Origin: Gilvimarinus sp. 2_MG-2023
GTDB taxonomy: Bacteria > Pseudomonadota > Gammaproteobacteria > Pseudomonadales > Cellvibrionaceae
Direction of reading: 5' to 3'
Length of the DNA: 64,000 bases
Assembly (NCBI RefSeq): GCF_030547685.1
Contig: NZ_JAUOQM010000047.1
Coordinates: forward strand, 62,001-126,000
Shown here piece after piece: positions 55,539-63,464 of this stretch. The notes beneath the pieces are model-generated. The model saw only the letters and a list, made by a program, of their open reading frames with translations. It was not told where the DNA came from and made no database searches. Position 1 is the first letter of the stretch; every line of letters begins with the position of its first letter. Made by a program: the position numbers and the translations under genes.

Positions 55539-57905
55539 ATGTCTTTTACACCAGAGCTATTTCCATCCGAAGATGGTCAGTACTTTCATCTTAAAAGCCC
55601 CACCTTGATGCCGCGCGCCTCGGGCTTTTTATGGAATAAAAAGATGATGATTCAAATGAACTGCCGGGGCTATGCCGTCTCCCAGTTTATGCAGCCAGAA
55701 CCGGCCAAATATGCCTACGCTCCCAATCTGGAAGCAAAAACGTTTATGCAGCCAGAGCAGCCGTACTACGCCCACCACCCCGGTCGTTTTTTTTATCTCA
55801 AAGATGAGGATAGCGGAGAAATATTCTCGGCCCCCTATGAGCCAGTGCGCGCCAAGGGTTGTGACTATACGTTCTCACCCGGAAAAAATGACATTCAATG
55901 GACGCTACGCTTCGGCGACATTGAAGTGCATGTTGAGCTTAGCTTACCCGTCGACGACGCGGTAGAGCTGTGGCAGTTCAGTGTCAAAAATACCGGAGCC
56001 AGCACACGCAACCTTAGCCTCTACCCGTATTTCACGCCCGGCTATATGAGCTGGATGAATCAGAGTGCCCAATACGATCCAGCACTCGGCGCTATTGTTG
56101 CCAGCTGCGTAACACCTTATCAAAAGTACCCTGACTACTTTAAAAATCAGCACTTTAAAGACAAAACATATTTGCTGCACGAACGCCCACCCGTCGCCTG
56201 GCAAACTCAACGCGAAGCCTTTGAAGGCGAAGGCGGCCTGCACAACCCCGACGCCCTGCAAGCCGATACTCTAGCTTGCGACGACGCGCGTTATGAAACG
56301 CCACTAGCGGCCTTGCAATACCGCGTATCCTTGCCAGAAAATCAATGCGAAACTTACCGCTTTGCGTTTGGACCTGCCAAAGATGAGAACGAAATAGCGC
56401 TCATTAAAGAGCGCTATTTAAGCGCCGAAAAATTCCAACAAACCAAACAAGCCTATGGCCAGTATATTGCCAGCGGCAGCGGTGTCCTGCATATTGAAAC
56501 GCCCGATGAAGGCCTCAACAACTTTGTTAATCACTGGCTGGCACGACAGGTGTTTTATCACGGCGACGTCAACCGCTTAACCACCGACCCGCAAACGCGC
56601 AACTATCTACAAGACAACATGGGCATGAGTTATATCAAGCCCGCCACCGCTCGCCACGCATTTACTCATGCGCTAGGCCAGCAGGAAGCGAGCGGTGCTA
56701 TGCCCGACGGTATCTTGCTGCACGAAGACGCCGAGCTAAAGTACATTAACCAAGTGCCACATACCGATCATTGTGTTTGGCTACCCGTCTGTTTAAAAGC
56801 TTACCTAGACGAGACCGGCGACCTTGCGCTACTAAATGAGCCGGTCAAAGGTGTTGATGGTAAAACGCTCAGCGTAGCACAGCGCATCAGCAACGCCATG
56901 CAGTGGCTGTTGGACTCACGCGATGAACGCGGATTGTCCTACATTGCACAGGGCGACTGGTGCGACCCGATGAATATGGTCGGCTATAAAGGCCGCGGAG
57001 TTTCCGGCTGGTTAAGCATTGCCACCGCCTACGCCCTTAACGTATGGGCCGATATCTGTGAACGAAGCTCTATCGACAACCCACAGAATTTTCGCACCAG
57101 TGCCGATGAGATTAACACTTCGGTCAACAAACACCTGTGGGACGGCAACTGGTATGGCCGCGGCATTACTGACGACAATGTTGTGTTCGGCATCAGCCAA
57201 GACTCTGAGGGTCGTATATTTCTCAACCCACAAAGCTGGGCGATACTGGCCGGCACCTGCTCGCCTGAGCAGCGCGAAAAAATGTTGCAGGCCGTAGAGC
57301 AGCAACTTGAAACCCCCTACGGTGTCACCATGCTGGCCCCGGCGTTTACCGCCATGCGCGAAGATGTGGGCCGGGTGACACAAAAACATCCGGGGTCCGC
57401 CGAAAACGGCTCGGTCTACAACCACGCGGCTATTTTTTACATCTACAGTCTGTACAGCATTGGCGAGTCCGACCGCGCCTACAAGCTATTGCGTCAAATG
57501 ATTCCCGGCCCAAGCTCGGACGATTTTGCCCAGCGCGGGCAAATGCCGATCTATATTCCCAACTACTACCGTGGGGCCTACTATCAGTTTCCGCGTACCG
57601 CCGGGCGCTCCAGCCAATTGTTTAATACCGGTACGGTGAGCTGGGTCTACCGCTCATTAGTGGAAGGTTTATTGGGTTTAAAAGGCGACAATGACGATTT
57701 ATTGGTCGAACCAAAACTACCGACTAGCTGGGATAATGCCAAGGTCACCCGGCACTTTAGAGGCGCCACCGTTCACGTTCACTATCAAAAAGGGGAAGGC
57801 GCTTCAGTGCTGATTGTCGATGGTGAGCCACAAGCAGACTTTAGATTAAGAGCGCCCACGGCAGGTAAAGAATACAACTTGAAGATGTACATCGGGTCGG
57901 ATTAA
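55539..57905 (+). CDS. GH94 phosphorylase, probably cellobionic acid phosphorylase
   Basis: A glycoside phosphorylase of 788 residues, a length I recall for characterised cellobionic acid phosphorylases. GH94 features: an N-terminal beta-sandwich (to about 270), an (alpha/alpha)6 barrel with the general acid in GDWCD (D476 by motif position), and the [18 protein letters not shown] phosphate-site region. The predicted reaction is cellobionic acid + phosphate to alpha-glucose 1-phosphate + gluconate. R612 and K616 (GRVTQKH) lie where, from memory, such enzymes bind the gluconate carboxylate. The gluconokinase downstream supports this over cellobiose or chitobiose phosphorylase. No signal peptide. 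ACGAGG precedes the ATG. Confidence 0.85.
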   Translation: MSFTPELFPSEDGQYFHLKSPTLMPRASGFLWNKKMMIQMNCRGYAVSQFMQPEPAKYAYAPNLEAKTFMQPEQPYYAHHPGRFFYLKDEDSGEIFSAPYEPVRAKGCDYTFSPGKNDIQWTLRFGDIEVHVELSLPVDDAVELWQFSVKNTGASTRNLSLYPYFTPGYMSWMNQSAQYDPALGAIVASCVTPYQKYPDYFKNQHFKDKTYLLHERPPVAWQTQREAFEGEGGLHNPDALQADTLACDDARYETPLAALQYRVSLPENQCETYRFAFGPAKDENEIALIKERYLSAEKFQQTKQAYGQYIASGSGVLHIETPDEGLNNFVNHWLARQVFYHGDVNRLTTDPQTRNYLQDNMGMSYIKPATARHAFTHALGQQEASGAMPDGILLHEDAELKYINQVPHTDHCVWLPVCLKAYLDETGDLALLNEPVKGVDGKTLSVAQRISNAMQWLLDSRDERGLSYIAQGDWCDPMNMVGYKGRGVSGWLSIATAYALNVWADICERSSIDNPQNFRTSADEINTSVNKHLWDGNWYGRGITDDNVVFGISQDSEGRIFLNPQSWAILAGTCSPEQREKMLQAVEQQLETPYGVTMLAPAFTAMREDVGRVTQKHPGSAENGSVYNHAAIFYIYSLYSIGESDRAYKLLRQMIPGPSSDDFAQRGQMPIYIPNYYRGAYYQFPRTAGRSSQLFNTGTVSWVYRSLVEGLLGLKGDNDDLLVEPKLPTSWDNAKVTRHFRGATVHVHYQKGEGASVLIVDGEPQADFRLRAPTAGKEYNLKMYIGSD

Positions 57906-57909
57906 ATCG

Positions 57910-57941
57910 TAACGAGCGCTGACGTTGTGTCGGCGCTCGTT
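57910..57941. terminator. Bidirectional hairpin between GH94 and lacI-family genes
   Basis: A 14-bp stem with one wobble pair (TAACGAGCGCTGAC against TGTCGGCGCTCGTTA) lies between two convergent genes. The U-run is short. It probably ends both transcripts. Confidence 0.65.
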
Positions 57942-57972
57942 ATTTGTCAGAGTTCATAGTGACCAGTATTCA

Positions 57973-59010
57973 CTACTGTATAGGTCGAGATGATTGGCGC
58001 AATATGACCTCAAACCCAATATCCCTTTGCTTTTGCGCCACGGCCTCACCTTCAAGTACCTGCACAATCATTTGAGCCGCCTGCACTCCCATTTCATAGC
58101 GGGGCACATGCACGCTGGACAGCGACGGGTTAACAAAAGCGGAGGATTCAAAGTCATTAAAGCCGCACAAGGAGATATCGGTAGGAACTTTAATATTCAT
58201 ACGCTGGCTTTCAAACAGCGCGCCCAGCGCTAAATCGTCATTACAACAAAAAATACCATCGACCTGCCCCGCCGATAAACTTAATAAGCTGCGAAACAAC
58301 TCCCCACCCAATGCAATGGATGATGGCTCAGGTGTCGTCACTAGAAACTTTTCATTTAACTTGCCCCGCTCTTGCAGCGCATCTCTAAAACCCGCCATAC
58401 GTTGCTGCACACGGGCATCCATTCGTGCACCAATAAACCCTAAACGCTGACAACCAGTGGCAAGCAACTTCAATGCGACATCAAAACCTGCCTGATAGTG
58501 GGAAAAGCCCACATTCATATCCAGCGGCTGGTTTAAAATTTCCATGATTTGCACCACAGGCAATCCCGCTTTGGCGAGCATTCTTTCGCACGCTCGGGTT
58601 TGATCGCCACCGGTAATGATCATCGCCTCAGGGGATTGACTCAACAGCGTTCGAATCATTTTTTCTTCTTCAAGTGGCGAGTAGTGGGTATCCACCAGCA
58701 GCACTTTGTAATCGCTGGCGCCGGCCACATCGTAGATACCGCGCAGCACATCATTAAAGACAATATTGGACAGTGAGGGAATAGAAACACCAATAACGCC
58801 AGAGCGAGCCGAGGCCAAGGAGCTGGCAGATTGATTGGGAATGTAACCGAGCATATCAATCGCCTCTTGCACTCGTTGGCACAAATCAGACGACACTTTA
58901 TCGGGCTGATTAATCACCCGAGAAACAGTAATAGCGCTCACATTTGCCACCTTAGCTACATCGGCCAAGGTTGCTCTTTTAGTGGTAGAGGAATTGCGGG
59001 TACGCACCAC
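57973..59010 (-). CDS. LacI-family transcriptional repressor, GntR(gluconate)-like
   Basis: Repressor of 345 residues. The N-terminal HTH is DVAKVANVSAITVSRVIN, the hinge helix NQSASSLASARS, and a periplasmic-binding-protein-like effector domain follows (GVIGVSIPSLSNIVFNDVL). It most resembles LacI-family regulators of gluconate genes. It is divergent from gluconokinase, with a shared control block between them, so autoregulation and control of gluconokinase and the GPH transporter are likely. Gluconate, cellobionate or 6-phosphogluconate are plausible inducers. Confidence 0.9.
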   Translation of the reverse strand: MVRTRNSSTTKRATLADVAKVANVSAITVSRVINQPDKVSSDLCQRVQEAIDMLGYIPNQSASSLASARSGVIGVSIPSLSNIVFNDVLRGIYDVAGASDYKVLLVDTHYSPLEEEKMIRTLLSQSPEAMIITGGDQTRACERMLAKAGLPVVQIMEILNQPLDMNVGFSHYQAGFDVALKLLATGCQRLGFIGARMDARVQQRMAGFRDALQERGKLNEKFLVTTPEPSSIALGGELFRSLLSLSAGQVDGIFCCNDDLALGALFESQRMNIKVPTDISLCGFNDFESSAFVNPSLSSVHVPRYEMGVQAAQMIVQVLEGEAVAQKQRDIGFEVILRQSSRPIQ

Positions 59011-59058
59011 GAGTGTTACTCCCTATTTTTAAACGAATACTAGCATAACAATCGATGT

Positions 59059-59090
59059 TTGCGCTATCATTTGACTTATTCGAAACAAAT
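59059..59090. promoter_or_regulatory. Shared control block, lacI-family / gluconokinase intergenic site
   Basis: Second copy of the block at 53712: an identical TTGCGCTATCATTTG, TTCGAA at the same spacing, and CAAAT. It lies 23-54 bp upstream of the gluconokinase ATG and about 50 bp from the repressor start, the place expected for a LacI-family operator. Confidence 0.6.
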
Positions 59091-59112
59091 CAATGCGACC
59101 GAGTTATCTTTA

Positions 59113-59658
59113 ATGCCTCATACCAAACCTGAATCGTCCACCTCACCGGTGCTTATTATCATTATGGGTGTTTCTGGCTCAGGTAAGTCCAGCGTTGCTC
59201 AGGCCTTGGCACAACACTACCAATACCATTTTTATGATGCCGACGACTTCCACAGCAATGAAGCCAAAGCCCTTATGGCCGCGGGCACTGCGCTATCAGA
59301 TGAGCATCGCGCCCCCTGGGTGCACAACATTAGTGCGTTTTTAACCGATTGCGCCGAACGAAAGCAAAGCTGCACCCTAGCGTTTTCAGGGCTGCGCCAC
59401 GCCCATAGGGACGTATTAAGGCAACTTCCATTCCAAACCCTGTTTCTACACCTTGAGGGCTCAAAAGCCGTTATCGGTGCCCGAATGAATGCCCGCAGCA
59501 ATCATTTTATGCCGACCAGCCTATTAGATAGCCAATTTGATAGCCTCGAGCCCTGTGAAAACGAACAGGATATTATCCCTATTGATATCTCTAAACCTCT
59601 GGCCGAGGTAATACACGACTGCAAACAAACCATTAATGCTAAACTAAGTGAGCACTAG
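59113..59658 (+). CDS. gntK: Gluconokinase (GntK type)
   Basis: Phosphorylates gluconate to 6-phosphogluconate, feeding the Entner-Doudoroff or pentose phosphate route. It has 181 residues with P-loop GVSGSGKSS, then DADDFHS, the segment DEHRAPWVHNI, and FSGLRHAHRDVLR in the position of the family's CSALKRxYRDxLR motif. The start at 59113 is preferred to an in-frame ATG at 59059 because that one lies inside the control block. The product of the GH94 enzyme is its expected substrate. Confidence 0.9.
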   Translation: MPHTKPESSTSPVLIIIMGVSGSGKSSVAQALAQHYQYHFYDADDFHSNEAKALMAAGTALSDEHRAPWVHNISAFLTDCAERKQSCTLAFSGLRHAHRDVLRQLPFQTLFLHLEGSKAVIGARMNARSNHFMPTSLLDSQFDSLEPCENEQDIIPIDISKPLAEVIHDCKQTINAKLSEH

Positions 59659-59768
59659 GCTGCGCGGCACAACTCTTGCCTTTGATCTTTCGGGCACCTT
59701 TTTTATGCCCGTCCTACAGCCTAGCGCTGAACAGGTAGTATCGATTCATTAGGTAATGAGGCCACTCC

Positions 59769-61517
59769 ATGACCACAGACTTCCTTTCACTGGAAGAGCT
59801 CAAACAAAAAATTCACGTGCTAATCGCAGCCCTCTACCCCCATTGCAATGCCGATGAGCTAACCGAACAATGTTTGGCCGCTATAGGGCCGCGAATTAGC
59901 AAAGATGTAGTGGCCCCAGAACGGCTCTGGTCGGAAAAAGACTGCCTACTCATTACCTATGGCAACTCCATCCGCGAAGCGGGCCACAAGCCACTGGACA
60001 CCCTACAGCACTTTCTACACAATCACCTGCAAGGCGTGTTTTCCGCCGTGCATATTTTGCCCTTCTTTCCATTTTCATCAGACGATGGTTTTGCCGTTAT
60101 CGACTACACCCAAGTCGACCCGGAACTGGGCGACTGGGGCGACATCAATGCTCTGGCACAAGATTTTAAACTGATGGCCGATTTGGTCATCAACCATGTA
60201 TCCAGCCAAAGTTTATGGTTTCGCAACTACCAATACGGCAAAGACCCCGGGCGCGGTTACTTTGTTGAAGCCGACCCCAATGACAATTTATCCGACGTGG
60301 TACGACCTCGCACCAGCCCACTGCTGCGCAAAACGGATACCGCAGACGGCACCAAGCATGTCTGGTGCACCTTCAGCCACGATCAAGTCGATGTCGACTT
60401 TCGCAACGAAAAAGTTTTATTGGAATACCTCGGTATTATCGGCCTCTATCTGGATGAAGGTGCGCAGTGGATACGGCTTGATGCCGTGGCGTTCCTATGG
60501 AAAAAAATCGGTACGCGCTGTATTCACCTGCCCGAGACTCACGACGTTATTAAACTAGTTCGTCTATTAACCGAATACAAAAATGCGCACGCTCTGTTAA
60601 TCAGCGAAACCAATGTACCCAATCGTGAAAACCTAACCTACTTTGGCAACAGTAACGAAGCGCACGTGATTTACAACTTCAGTTTGCCGCCGCTGGTTAT
60701 TCATGCCCTGCTCGCCGGAGATTGCACCTACTTAAAAACCTGGATGATGAGCATGCCGCCCTCCCCTGTGGGCTGCACCTACCTGAACTTTACCGCCAGT
60801 CACGATGGTATTGGTTTGCGCCCGGCAGAAGGTCTATTGGATGACGGCGAATTAAAACAAATGCTAACGGCGCTGGAGTCCTTCGGCGGCCGTATTTCTT
60901 CGCGCACCGACGCCGAAGGCAACAGCAAACCCTACGAAGCTAACATCAGCCTGTTCGATGCCTTTAAAGGTACATACAAAGGCACCGATCAGTGGCAAGT
61001 GGAGCGTCTAATCAGCTCGCAATCCATTATGCTGGCGGTAGAAGGTATTCCGGCATTTTATATTCACACCTTGTTTGCCACTCACAACGATTACGACAAG
61101 GTAAAAACCACCGGTCACAACCGCTCCATTAACCGCTGTAACTGGAGCTTAAGCGATCTGAATGAGCGACTCGGTAAAGACAACGGCCCTGGCCAGCGAG
61201 TTTTTAACGAGCTACAGCGCCTTATTAAAATTCGTGCTAAACAGCCCGCCTTTCACCCCAATGCAACGCAATTCACCTTGCACCTAAGGCCCGAAATTTT
61301 TGCTTTCTGGCGCCAAAGCATGCAACGAACACAAAGCATCTTCTGCATCTACAATTTAAGCGATCAGACACAAGAACTTAACCTGGCCGACATTAATTTA
61401 ATCAGCACCGAAAACTGGATCGATTTAATCAGCGGACAAGTGATTGATGACCTTTGCTCAACCATGCAGCTTCAGCCATATCAGAATTTATGGCTGACGA
61501 ATTATGTGGGTGAGTAA
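59769..61517 (+). CDS. GH13_18 sugar phosphorylase (sucrose / glucosylglycerate phosphorylase-like)
   Basis: Retaining phosphorylase of 582 residues releasing alpha-glucose 1-phosphate from an alpha-glucoside. The catalytic residues are visible: nucleophile D238 (WIRLDAVAFLW), acid/base E280 (LLISETNVPN) and D346 (FTASHDGIG). Also GH13_18-typical are HILPFFPFSSDDGF near the start and HNRSINR late in the chain. It is longer than sucrose phosphorylase (~490-500) and closer in build to glucosylglycerate phosphorylases such as E. coli YcjM, so the acceptor (fructose, glycerate or other) is open. It lies 110 bp after gluconokinase on the same strand. Confidence 0.85.
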   Translation: MTTDFLSLEELKQKIHVLIAALYPHCNADELTEQCLAAIGPRISKDVVAPERLWSEKDCLLITYGNSIREAGHKPLDTLQHFLHNHLQGVFSAVHILPFFPFSSDDGFAVIDYTQVDPELGDWGDINALAQDFKLMADLVINHVSSQSLWFRNYQYGKDPGRGYFVEADPNDNLSDVVRPRTSPLLRKTDTADGTKHVWCTFSHDQVDVDFRNEKVLLEYLGIIGLYLDEGAQWIRLDAVAFLWKKIGTRCIHLPETHDVIKLVRLLTEYKNAHALLISETNVPNRENLTYFGNSNEAHVIYNFSLPPLVIHALLAGDCTYLKTWMMSMPPSPVGCTYLNFTASHDGIGLRPAEGLLDDGELKQMLTALESFGGRISSRTDAEGNSKPYEANISLFDAFKGTYKGTDQWQVERLISSQSIMLAVEGIPAFYIHTLFATHNDYDKVKTTGHNRSINRCNWSLSDLNERLGKDNGPGQRVFNELQRLIKIRAKQPAFHPNATQFTLHLRPEIFAFWRQSMQRTQSIFCIYNLSDQTQELNLADINLISTENWIDLISGQVIDDLCSTMQLQPYQNLWLTNYVGE

Positions 61518-61523
61518 ACGCGA

Positions 61524-61579
61524 TGCGGAATGCGGAATGCGGAATGCGGAATGCGGAATGCGGAATGCGGAATGCGGAA
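61524..61579. repeat. Heptanucleotide array, 8 x TGCGGAA
   Basis: Eight perfect tandem copies starting 6 bp after the GH13 stop codon. It is the left arm of the first composite element. Confidence 0.95.
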
Positions 61580-61584
61580 CAATA

Positions 61585-61684
61585 TTGACGCGGTTTTGCG
61601 TTGCTTATAATCAAGCGAACGTAAAATTATTGTGGATCTAAGTCCACATTAAAAAAGGGCGAACCACAAGGCTCGCCCTTTTTT
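61585..61684 (+). ncRNA. Candidate small RNA / element core, copy 1
   Basis: The core following the heptads has TTGACG, 15 nt and TATAAT (61585-61611), then about 67 nt with a small hairpin (TGTGGA/TCCACA, 61631-61648). It ends in a terminator stem, GGGCGA/TCGCCC, with six T (61657-61684). It could be transcribed as a short RNA, or simply act as the terminator of the GH13 gene. The core is almost identical in copy 2. The short spacer and lack of other evidence keep this a candidate. Confidence 0.35.
61657..61684 (+). terminator. Terminator hairpin in element copy 1
   Basis: GGGCGAACC and GGCTCGCCC (one mismatch) around ACAA, followed by T-rich sequence. It is the first terminator after the GH13 phosphorylase gene. 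Confidence 0.8.
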
Positions 61685-61742
61685 ACGTTATACGTTCTAC
61701 GTTCCGCATTCCGCGTTCTACGTTTTACACTCCGCGTTCCAC
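61681..61742. repeat. Degenerate heptad array (TTCTACG / TTCCGCG type)
   Basis: About nine 7-bp units, from TTTTACG through TTCTACG, TTCCGCA, TTCCGCG and CTCCGCG to TTCCACC. TTCCGCA is the reverse complement of the TGCGGAA unit, so this arm is inverted relative to the first array. Confidence 0.8.
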
Positions 61743-61862
61743 CCTCCCTAGAACTTCCACACCTCCTTGGCAAATAAGCGCCTACGTCGTCATCGCCCAG
61801 GGTATCTTGACTGCCAACGGGCGCTAGACTGGCGTTGAAGTGCCACCTGACGCTGTTATAGC
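61743..61862 (-). pseudogene. Fragment of TpsB/ShlB-like gene 3' end
   Basis: About 120 bp closely matching the last 40 codons and stop of the TpsB gene at 63465, including TCCCTAGAACTTCCACACC and a long TCATCGCCCAGGGTATCTT run. Single-base loss near 61785 and several substitutions break the frame. Nothing upstream of the fragment continues the gene, so it is a duplicated remnant. Confidence 0.8.
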
Positions 61863-61879
61863 GGTATTTTTAACTGCGG

Positions 61880-62854
61880 TTAAAACTCAGACTCGAGAGT
61901 GAGCGAAGGCAGCTCACCAAAGACTTGTTTATAATCGCGTGCAAAGCGGCCGAGGTGCAAAAAGCCAAAATGCATAGCCACTGCTGTCACTGTGGTAGAG
62001 CTCGCGTCACTGGCACGCAACGCTGATCTGACACGGCTGAGGCGGCATGAGCGCAGGTAGGCAAGTGGAGACATGTTCACATACAACCGAAAAGCGTATT
62101 GTAAACTGCGCTCAGACACCCCGACCACGGTACAGATATCACTTATGGACGGGATAATATCGAGGCCGAAACATTCCTCTATATAATTGCGCGCTTTGCG
62201 ACAGGTGTGAAACGCCTGAATGCGTTCGGCCAACGACAGATCGGCCGGGTCGACACTTTTCGCAGTCGCTATGTGCACCACCTGTTGTAGCAGCTGCCGC
62301 TTAAATTGTTCGCTTTGTGCAGGTGTGGCTGCGGTGAACATCTGAGTGCTCTGTAGCCACTCAGTTATTGCCGATCGTAACGCAGGCTGCTGGCCATTAT
62401 GGATAGACTGCAATGATGTGAAACCTCGCTCCCACTGCACTGGGTCCAATGCCCGCGCTCCCTGTAAAAACTCATCAATATGAAAGCCGATATAAGAAGT
62501 TTGAATACCTTCGGGGACGTAGATATCGTATTCTGCACACTCCGGCATAAAGAAAATGCTGCTACTCTCTGCACCCAGCTCTGAGAAACGAAAGCTGGGT
62601 GCAGGGGTGCAGTAAGATAGCGTGCAAAAGCCCTGAGGGGTAAACCCCACCTTTTGCACAGACGCCAACTGGGTTTCACGCACCACCTGCAGCTTGCCAA
62701 GGTTGAGCGTTTCCATCTGCACCAACTGCCGGCCTGAGCCCAACTGAATGCACTCCATTGCCGCCCAAGGTTGCATTGCTGCCTGAATGACGGCATCTTC
62801 AATACAGGCTGAATTATATAACTCACGCGGCAAAGCCCGGGGCAGTTCGAGCAC
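61880..62854 (-). CDS. AraC-family transcriptional regulator
   Basis: Regulator of 324 residues. The C-terminal two-HTH AraC domain spans about 225-320 (SISDICTVVGVSERSLQYAFR, then AVAMHFGFLHLGRFARDYKQVFGELP). The N-terminal ~200 residues show no clear sugar-binding cupin motif and resemble the sensor part of EutR-like or unnamed AraC proteins. The ligand is unknown. The gene lies exactly between two copies of the composite repeat and may have moved with it or been inserted between them. No target gene is obvious. Confidence 0.85.
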   Translation of the reverse strand: MLELPRALPRELYNSACIEDAVIQAAMQPWAAMECIQLGSGRQLVQMETLNLGKLQVVRETQLASVQKVGFTPQGFCTLSYCTPAPSFRFSELGAESSSIFFMPECAEYDIYVPEGIQTSYIGFHIDEFLQGARALDPVQWERGFTSLQSIHNGQQPALRSAITEWLQSTQMFTAATPAQSEQFKRQLLQQVVHIATAKSVDPADLSLAERIQAFHTCRKARNYIEECFGLDIIPSISDICTVVGVSERSLQYAFRLYVNMSPLAYLRSCRLSRVRSALRASDASSTTVTAVAMHFGFLHLGRFARDYKQVFGELPSLTLESEF

Positions 62855-63150
62855 TAGTTTTTACCTTGGGCTAAAGCGACGACGTGGTGCTTTTGTAGAG
62901 CGTCAGTCATATCATTTTCCGAGGTTAATCAAAGGGTGAACGTTAAAATAACAGTCAACTTAAGCAATAGCTACTCACTTTTTTGGTACTTCGGCTCTTA
63001 ATAGACCCTTTAACACCGAAAGCCGGCTAGGAAAAACATAAAGCTAGGATCAGGGCAATAAAACCCCTCTTCGTCCCTAGAACTTACCCATGGTCTTTTA
63101 ACAAAAAGGGAGGCCGCCAAGGTCGACGACATATTTACGGGTAAAGGACA
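62855..63150. other. Upstream region of the AraC gene
   Basis: About 300 bp, no gene. It should hold the araC-type promoter. A 12-mer, TCCCTAGAACTT at 63074-63085, repeats the stop-codon region of the TpsB gene and its fragment, possibly another small remnant. Confidence 0.4.
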
Positions 63151-63234
63151 TGCGGAATGCGGAATGCGGAATGCGGAATGCGGAATGCGGAATGCGGAAT
63201 GCGGAATGCGGAATGCGGAATGCGGAATGCGGAA
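63151..63234. repeat. Heptanucleotide array, 12 x TGCGGAA
   Basis: Twelve perfect tandem copies, the left arm of the second composite element. The copy number differs from the eight in copy 1, as expected for slippage-prone DNA. Confidence 0.95.
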
Positions 63235-63239
63235 CAATA

Positions 63240-63338
63240 TTGTCGCGGTTTTGCGTTGCTTATAATCAAGCGAACGTAAAATTATTGTGGATCTAAGTCC
63301 ACATTAAAAAGGGCGAACCACAAGGTTCGCCCTTTTTT
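63240..63338 (+). ncRNA. Candidate small RNA / element core, copy 2
   Basis: Same organisation as copy 1: TTGTCG, 15 nt, TATAAT (63261-63266), the TGTGGA/TCCACA hairpin and a terminator. It differs from copy 1 at about three of 105 positions. The terminator stem is perfect here, so the copy-1 mismatch is derived or tolerated. Confidence 0.35.
63311..63338. terminator. Terminator hairpin in element copy 2 (bidirectional)
   Basis: A perfect 9-bp stem, GGGCGAACC / GGTTCGCCC, around ACAA, with A-run before and T-run after. On the minus strand it lies downstream of the TpsB gene and can end that transcript. Confidence 0.85.
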
Positions 63339-63460
63339 ACGTTCTACGTTCTACGTTCTACGTTCTACGTTCTACGTTCTACGTTCTACGTTCTACGTTC
63401 TACGTTCTACGTTCCGCATTCCGCATTCCGCGTTCTACGTTTTACACTCCGCGTTCCACC
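63335..63460. repeat. Heptanucleotide array, 10 x TTCTACG plus TTCCGCA/TTCCGCG units
   Basis: TTTTACG, ten perfect TTCTACG, two TTCCGCA, then TTCCGCG, TTCTACG, TTTTACA, CTCCGCG and TTCCACC, ending 4 bp before the TpsB stop codon. The last units are the same, in the same order, as in copy 1; the ten-fold TTCTACG expansion is specific to this copy. Confidence 0.95.
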
Positions 63461-63464
63461 ATCC

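Noticed and set aside
59681-59720. Hairpin CGGGCA/TGCCCG between gluconokinase and GH13 genes as a terminator
   Set aside because: The T-run is inside the loop rather than after the stem, so it is not a standard Rho-independent terminator.
63010-63237. 75-codon frame made of a repeated FRIPHSA peptide
   Set aside because: It is only the heptad array read in frame (three 7-bp units equal seven codons); no ribosome binding site and no independent content.
63151-63460. Tandem repeats considered as a CRISPR array
   Set aside because: Units are 7 bp and directly adjacent without spacers, and there are no cas genes.
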